Shown: one piece after another, positions 59,305-64,000 of the stretch
How positions within the stretch are numbered: position 1 is the stretch's first letter
Layout of the letters: each line of letters opens with the position of its first letter
Source: Thiobacillus sp.
GTDB taxonomy: Bacteria; Pseudomonadota; Gammaproteobacteria; Burkholderiales; Thiobacillaceae
NCBI GenBank assembly: GCA_018263115.1
Contig: JADFDC010000009.1
Location: forward strand, 1-64,000
DNA length: 64,000 nt
Direction: 5' to 3'
Position numbers and translations under genes: made by a program
The notes under the pieces: model-generated
Database searches by the model: none
What the model was told of the DNA's origin: nothing
What the model saw: the letters and a program-made list of their open reading frames with translations, nothing else

Positions 59305-59425
59305 TTTCTGATTCGGCCTCATCAACGTTGAGACGCCAGCAGCAATGCTGGCGTTTTCACTTAATGGCTGCTTAATTTTTACCGTGCATGCTTGGAACTG
59401 TCAGTAGACAACCAAGGAGATCGCA

Positions 59426-59827
59426 ATGCGCGCATTCATGTATCTGACTGTTCTGGGCGGATTGATTTCATCAGCCCAGGCGGCAAGTCCAACCGACTTT
59501 CTTGCAGCCTATGCCAGTCAGGCCAAGCAGGAAAGTCCTGCCTTTAACACACCATCAGCAAGCCGGGGGCAGCATTTCTTTCAGAAATCGCATGGCAAAG
59601 AGTGGAGTTGCGCTTCGTGCCATACCCAATTGCCAACCGGTTCAGGAAAACATCAGGTAACGGGAAAGCGCATCGAGGCGCTTGCCCCTTTGGCCAATGC
59701 GGAACGATTTACCAGCGAGCGGAAAGTGGAGAAATGGTTCAAGCGCAACTGCGGCGATGTGCTGGGCAGAAACTGCACGGCCCAGGAAAAGGGTGATGTC
59801 CTGGCTTGGTTGTTGTCACTTCGTTGA
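59426..59827 (+). CDS. DUF1924-like monoheme cytochrome c
   Basis: Signal peptide, CASCH, KRIEALAPLANAERFTSERKVEKWFKRNCGDVLGRNCTAQEKGDVLAWL. Confidence 0.85.
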   Translation: MRAFMYLTVLGGLISSAQAASPTDFLAAYASQAKQESPAFNTPSASRGQHFFQKSHGKEWSCASCHTQLPTGSGKHQVTGKRIEALAPLANAERFTSERKVEKWFKRNCGDVLGRNCTAQEKGDVLAWLLSLR

Positions 59828-59837
59828 GGAGAGGGAA

Positions 59838-60332
59838 ATGATGAATTTGCTTCAAAAGAAACTTGGTTTCAGTCCGATCACCGGACTGGCCTTGTGCCTG
59901 GCCGCGAGCGCTTCCAGCGCTAGTGAGGGCCGGTATTCGATTAACCATCCAGGCTACCAACAGGAGTGCGGCAGCTGCCACGTGGCCTACCCGCCGCAAA
60001 TGCTGTCGTCTGCCTCCTGGCGCGCCGTCATGGGCGGTCTGGACAAGCACTTTGGCACCGATGCCAGTCTGGATGAAAAAACACATTCGCAAATCCTGCG
60101 GTTTTTACTGGCCAATGCCGGCAAACGCAGCACGGATTCGAATGGCAAGCCGCTGCTTCGCATCACTGAAACGCGCGGGTTCATCCATGAGCATTCCGAG
60201 GAATTGCCGCAAGACATCTGGAAGCACCCTGCGGTCAAAACCGCCGCGAATTGCCAGGCTTGTCACACTGCCGCCGATAAGGGCGACTATTCCGAGCGAA
60301 GCCTTCGCTTGCCCAAAGGAGTAATGAAATGA
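59838..60332 (+). CDS. Diheme cytochrome c
   Basis: CGSCH and CQACH heme motifs, signal peptide. Confidence 0.87.
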   Translation: MMNLLQKKLGFSPITGLALCLAASASSASEGRYSINHPGYQQECGSCHVAYPPQMLSSASWRAVMGGLDKHFGTDASLDEKTHSQILRFLLANAGKRSTDSNGKPLLRITETRGFIHEHSEELPQDIWKHPAVKTAANCQACHTAADKGDYSERSLRLPKGVMK

Positions 60333-61057
60333 ACACACAAGCATCCGGGCGCATCCTGGTCTGGGATCTGCCCACGCGCCTGTTTCACTGGCTGCTGGTA
60401 CTGAGCTTCGCCGGTGCGTGGTTGACGGCAGAAAGCGAACGGTATCGCGATCTTCACGTGATGCTGGGCTACAGCCTGCTGGGACTGATCGCCTTTCGCC
60501 TGGTATGGGGCGTCATTGGCACGCGTTATGCCCGTTTTAACGAATTCGTCCGCTCGCCAGGTGCGGCAATGCGCTATTTGAAATCGCTGGCCTCAGGCAA
60601 GGCGAAACACTTTATTGGCCACAATCCCGCCGGTGCCTTGGCCATTGTTCTGCTACTGTTAATGGGCATCGCGTCAGGTGTTTCTGGCTGGATGACCTAC
60701 AACGAGATTGGCGGAGAGTGGGTGGAAGAAGGACATGAACTCTTCTCTGATCTCATGCTTGTGGTGGTGGGCATTCATGTCGTTGGCGTCATCGTCGGCA
60801 GCCTTGCGCACCGCGAGAATCTGGTACGTGCCATGGTGACGGGCACCAAGCAGGGCGAATCCGGACAGGGTATCCGGAAGCCGCGAATCATTCCTGCCAT
60901 GTTGCTTGGGTTGAGCATGGCGGGATTCTGGGGCCTCTGGTTTAATGGCAAATTGAATATCGACGCTTCGGCTGAGACAGACAGCCTGCAGACATCAGGG
61001 TTGGTTGATGCCGGACAACACGGGCGCAAAGGCAATCACCATGAAGATGACGACTGA
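60329..61057 (+). CDS. Cytochrome b561-like protein
   Basis: RILVWDLPTRLFHWLLVLSFAGAWLTAES..., four TM with conserved His. Confidence 0.9.
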   Translation: MNTQASGRILVWDLPTRLFHWLLVLSFAGAWLTAESERYRDLHVMLGYSLLGLIAFRLVWGVIGTRYARFNEFVRSPGAAMRYLKSLASGKAKHFIGHNPAGALAIVLLLLMGIASGVSGWMTYNEIGGEWVEEGHELFSDLMLVVVGIHVVGVIVGSLAHRENLVRAMVTGTKQGESGQGIRKPRIIPAMLLGLSMAGFWGLWFNGKLNIDASAETDSLQTSGLVDAGQHGRKGNHHEDDD

Positions 61058-61079
61058 ACGGAAAAGAGCAAAGGCATAG

Positions 61080-61745
61080 ATGCGCATCCTGGTGGTAGAA
61101 GACAACACCCTGCTGGGAGATGGCATCCAGACTGGACTCAGGCAGCACGGTTTTACGGTTGACTGGGTTCAGGACGGTGTCGCGGCGGACCTGGCCATCA
61201 AAGGCGAACCCTACGCCGCCGTCGTGCTTGACCTGGGACTGCCGCGCCGTTCGGGACTGGAAGTTCTGAGAGACATGCGCCATTCGTGCAATGCCACGCC
61301 GGTACTGATCCTGACGGCACGAGATGCCATAGAAGACAGGGTGGCCGGCCTCGATGCCGGCGCCGATGACTATCTGGTCAAGCCTTTCGACCTGAACGAA
61401 TTGTCCGCGCGCCTGCGCGCACTGATCCGCCGCGCGGGTGGCCATGCGTCGGCCGTGCTGACCGTTGGTGCGCTGAGTCTCGACCCTGCAGGCCGCACGG
61501 TGACTTTTCGCAATGAACCCAAAACCTTGTCCACCAGGGAATTCGATCTGCTGCATGCGCTGATGAACCATGCGGGTCGGGTCATGTCGCGTGAACAGAT
61601 CATGTCCGCGCTATATGCCTGGGGCGAGGAGATCGAGTCGAATGCAATCGACGTGCATCTTCACCACCTGCGCAGGAAGCTTTCTCCGGATGTCGTGCAA
61701 ACCCTGCGCGGGGTGGGATACATGCTGCCAAAGGATATCCAGTGA
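61080..61745 (+). CDS. OmpR/QseB-family response regulator
   Basis: MRILVVEDNTLLGDGIQTGLRQHGFTVDWV...LDLGLPRRSGLEVL; winged-helix C-terminus. Confidence 0.94.
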   Translation: MRILVVEDNTLLGDGIQTGLRQHGFTVDWVQDGVAADLAIKGEPYAAVVLDLGLPRRSGLEVLRDMRHSCNATPVLILTARDAIEDRVAGLDAGADDYLVKPFDLNELSARLRALIRRAGGHASAVLTVGALSLDPAGRTVTFRNEPKTLSTREFDLLHALMNHAGRVMSREQIMSALYAWGEEIESNAIDVHLHHLRRKLSPDVVQTLRGVGYMLPKDIQ

Positions 61746-63073
61746 ACGTGACGATACGCGGCAGTGTCCGCCGCCGCCTGCTGCTCATGCTGCTTGGCGG
61801 CGTCATGCTGGTCTGGCTGGGCGCGGCCGCCGTCACTGCCTGGGAAACGCGTTCCGAAATGCAGGAGTTGCTGGACGCGCATCTCGCGCAAAGCGCCTCG
61901 CTGCTGGTTGCACAGATTGGCCACGACTTCGATGAAATTGAAATGGAACATGCCCTGCCGCTGCACAAATACGCGCACAACGTCGCCTTTCAGGTCTGGG
62001 AGCAGGGCCGTACGCTGCTGCTGCACTCCGCCGATGCGCCCGCCACACGGCTGGCCGAAACAGAAGAAGGATTCGCGGACGTTTCCCTGCAGGGGCAGGC
62101 CTGGCGCGTCTTCAGCGTTTGGGATGCCAGACACGAATACCTGATCCAGGTTGGTGAATCGGTGGAGGCCCGCGAACATCTCGCGCTGGAAATTCTGGAA
62201 AAATTGGTGCAGCCACTGCTGTACTCGATTCCGTTATTGGGGGTTCTGATCTGGTTTGCCGTGGGTGCTTCCCTGAAACCGGTGGGGAGGATAGGCGCGG
62301 CCCTGGCCCAGCGCGATCCCGGTTTTCTCGCGCCGATCGAGGACGAGGTGCCCGTGGAAATCGCCCCCATGGTGGATCGCCTGAATACCCTGCTGGGCAA
62401 GGTGCAAAGCTCGCTCGACAATGAGCGCCGCTTTACCAGCGACGCCGCGCACGAACTCCGCACGCCGTTGGCCGCGCTGAAAACCCAGCTTCAGGTGGCG
62501 AAAGGCGCAGGGAACAATGTGGAACGGAAACGCGCGATCAACCACGCGCTGCAAGCCGGCGACCGCGCCACGCGGCTGGTGGAACAATTGCTGACCTTGT
62601 CCCGGCTCGATCACGATACCTGGCCGCAACACGCCGAGACCGTCGACCTGCACCGGGTCGCGGCCGACGTGCTGGCCGAATCGGCGCCCACGGCATCCGA
62701 AAGGCATATCCAGCTTTCCCTTGCCGGAGAGCAGGGTGCTGCCGTCGAGGGACAGGCCGGCTTGCTGGGCATCCTGATCCGCAACCTTGTCGACAACGCC
62801 CTGCGTTATTCGCCGCCTGATACCGAAGTCGAAGTCAAAATTGGCAGTGAAGCAGGCCGAACCACGCTCGAAGTAAAAGACCAGGGGCCGGGCATACCGG
62901 AATCCGAACGGGAAAATGCCCTGCGCCGCTTTCATCGTCTTGCCGGCGAGGATACCTCCGGCAGCGGATTGGGCTTGTCTATTGTTGCACGCATCGCCGA
63001 ACTGCATCAGGCCAGGCTGGAATTGCTGGAAGGTGAGAACGGAAGAGGACTCAGAGTTAGGATAGCATTTTGA
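61742..63073 (+). CDS. QseC-like sensor histidine kinase
   Basis: H-box TSDAAHELRTPLAALKTQLQVA, N/G boxes NLVDNALRYSPPD, GSGLGLSIVARIAELH. Confidence 0.94.
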   Translation: MNVTIRGSVRRRLLLMLLGGVMLVWLGAAAVTAWETRSEMQELLDAHLAQSASLLVAQIGHDFDEIEMEHALPLHKYAHNVAFQVWEQGRTLLLHSADAPATRLAETEEGFADVSLQGQAWRVFSVWDARHEYLIQVGESVEAREHLALEILEKLVQPLLYSIPLLGVLIWFAVGASLKPVGRIGAALAQRDPGFLAPIEDEVPVEIAPMVDRLNTLLGKVQSSLDNERRFTSDAAHELRTPLAALKTQLQVAKGAGNNVERKRAINHALQAGDRATRLVEQLLTLSRLDHDTWPQHAETVDLHRVAADVLAESAPTASERHIQLSLAGEQGAAVEGQAGLLGILIRNLVDNALRYSPPDTEVEVKIGSEAGRTTLEVKDQGPGIPESERENALRRFHRLAGEDTSGSGLGLSIVARIAELHQARLELLEGENGRGLRVRIAF

Positions 63074-63114
63074 ATTTGTCTTTGATGAGCAGTACTAGAA
63101 TTCATTGCAGACAG

Positions 63115-63171
63115 GCACACCGTGAGGTGTGCTCAACATGTCAAAGGGGCCGTTTGCCCATTTGACATGTT
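63115..63171. other. Two tandem inverted repeats immediately upstream of the CRISPR array
   Basis: GCACACC-GTGA-GGTGTGC (63115-63132) and AACATGTCAAA-gGGGC-CGTTT-GCCCa-TTTGACATGTT (63135-63171); the second overlaps the first 3 nt of repeat 1. Confidence 0.85.
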
Positions 63172-63930
63172 GTAGCTCCCTCTCTCACCCCGGAAAGCTA
63201 CAATCTCCAGTCATAAATGTAGAACGCGCCGCGCGTTGTAGCTCCCTCTCTCACCCCGGAAAGCTACAATGGACGATTCGGTTGATCTGGATGCGCTGGT
63301 GTTGTAGCTCCCTCTCTCACCCCGGAAAGCTACAATAATTCGGCGGTATTCATCGTACCTATCCTGGTTGTAGCTCCCTCTCTCACCCCGGAAAGCTACA
63401 ATTATCTCAAGCGGCGCGAAAAGTTCCGCGCCGTTGTAGCTCCCTCTCTCACCCCGGAAAGCTACAATGGAAGGCGATTCGAATGTCTGGAACATGAAGT
63501 TGTAGCTCCCTCTCTCACCCCGGAAAGCTACAATTAGTTGGCCACGCCCCTGCGGACATCAATCGTTGTAGCTCCCTCTCTCACCCCGGAAAGCTACAAT
63601 GATGGTCAACACTTCACCAACGGACGGTTGGTTGTAGCTCCCTCTCTCACCCCGGAAAGCTACAATCGCGGCGTTCGCCGTTGTCCGTCTTTTCCGGTTG
63701 TAGCTCCCTCTCTCACCCCGGAAAGCTACAATCGCTACCAACATCTTGCAGGGCCGGAACCTGTTGTAGCTCCCTCTCTCACCCCGGAAAGCTACAATCG
63801 AATCGCTGTGGCGGTACATCCAGTGGGTGTTGTAGCTCCCTCTCTCACCCCGGAAAGCTACAATGAAGCGGTGCTGGCTGCCGTGACCGCGCTCGTTGTA
63901 GCTCCCTCTCTCACCCCGGAAAGCTACAAT
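63169..63930 (+). CRISPR. CRISPR array, 12 identical 36-bp repeats and 11 spacers of 30 bp (type II-C-like repeat)
   Basis: Repeat GTTGTAGCTCCCTCTCTCACCCCGGAAAGCTACAAT at exact 66-bp period (starts 63169, 63235, 63301, 63367, 63433, 63499, 63565, 63631, 63697, 63763, 63829, 63895), unique spacers. Resembles the N. meningitidis II-C repeat GTTGTAGCTCCCTTTCTCATTTCGCAGTGCTACAAT (from memory, 29/36 identical). Confidence 0.98.
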
Positions 63931-63935
63931 ACCCA

Positions 63936-63988
63936 AGCCGCAAACCCGCTCTGAGCTTGTCTCGGCGCGGGTTTGCGGCTTTCTTTTT
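63936..63988 (+). terminator. Intrinsic terminator downstream of the CRISPR array
   Basis: Perfect 14-bp stem AGCCGCAAACCCGC ... GCGGGTTTGCGGCT followed by TTCTTTTTT, 5 bp after the last repeat. Confidence 0.9.
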
Positions 63989-64000
63989 TGCTTTCAGAAC

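Noticed and set aside
63162-63204. TTGACA (63162-63167) as -35 for the first CRISPR repeat's TACAAT
   Set aside because: Distance to TACAAT is 31 bp, far from the 16-18 bp optimum, and TTGACA is part of the hairpin arm.
63129-63954. ORFs 63129-63338 (+), 63211-63495 (-), 63538-63954 (+), 63559-63936 (-), 63681-63866 (+) with repeated peptides such as VAPSLTPESYN and IVAFRGERGSYN
   Set aside because: Artefacts of the CRISPR array: the 66-bp period is a multiple of 3, so repeat frames stay open on both strands.
1-64000. Search for transposases, integrases, phage genes or toxin-antitoxin/defence islands
   Set aside because: None recognised among the ORFs; apart from the CRISPR array the window looks like core/metabolic chromosome.

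Overview
The window is a chromosomal segment that looks betaproteobacterial (inferred from gene families and gene order; no database search was possible). From left to right it contains:
- the 3' end of a 23S rRNA gene, a 5S rRNA, and two tRNAs (Arg-ACG, Ser-GCT);
- housekeeping genes: comEA-like, lysC, a YccA/Bax-inhibitor homologue, and two histidine phosphatases including gpmA;
- a large divergent [NiFe]-hydrogenase region. hypE-hypF-hypD-nnrS-hypB-hypA-hypC are on the minus strand. On the plus strand are the maturation protease, a HyaF/HupH-like gene, a small subunit, an Isp1-like cytochrome b, an Isp2/HdrD-like Fe-S protein, an unknown ORF, a large subunit, an unknown small ORF and hupE. 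This is the layout of a group 1e/Isp-type hydrogenase;
- a complete nine-gene A/V-type ATPase operon starting 13 bp after hupE, on the same strand;
- rlmD, a PolB-like exonuclease, a degenerate EAL/HDOD protein, pgl, pgi, glgB, glgC and a GH57 gene;
- a YeeE/YedE pair, and an Mla-like lipid transporter whose apparent ATPase lacks Walker A;
- a CHASE2 cyclase next to a metallo-beta-lactamase phosphodiesterase, a CzcCBA-type efflux system with DUF3240, a cytochrome c/b cluster and a two-component system;
- a CRISPR array of 12 identical 36-bp repeats and 11 spacers of 30 bp at the right edge. Its repeat resembles type II-C (Neisseria Cas9) repeats. Two tandem hairpins precede it and a strong intrinsic terminator follows it. 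No cas gene is visible in the window.

The most interesting items are the hydrogenase/V-ATPase/NnrS linkage with its shared FNR/Anr-like motifs, and the CRISPR array with its unexplained leader hairpins.
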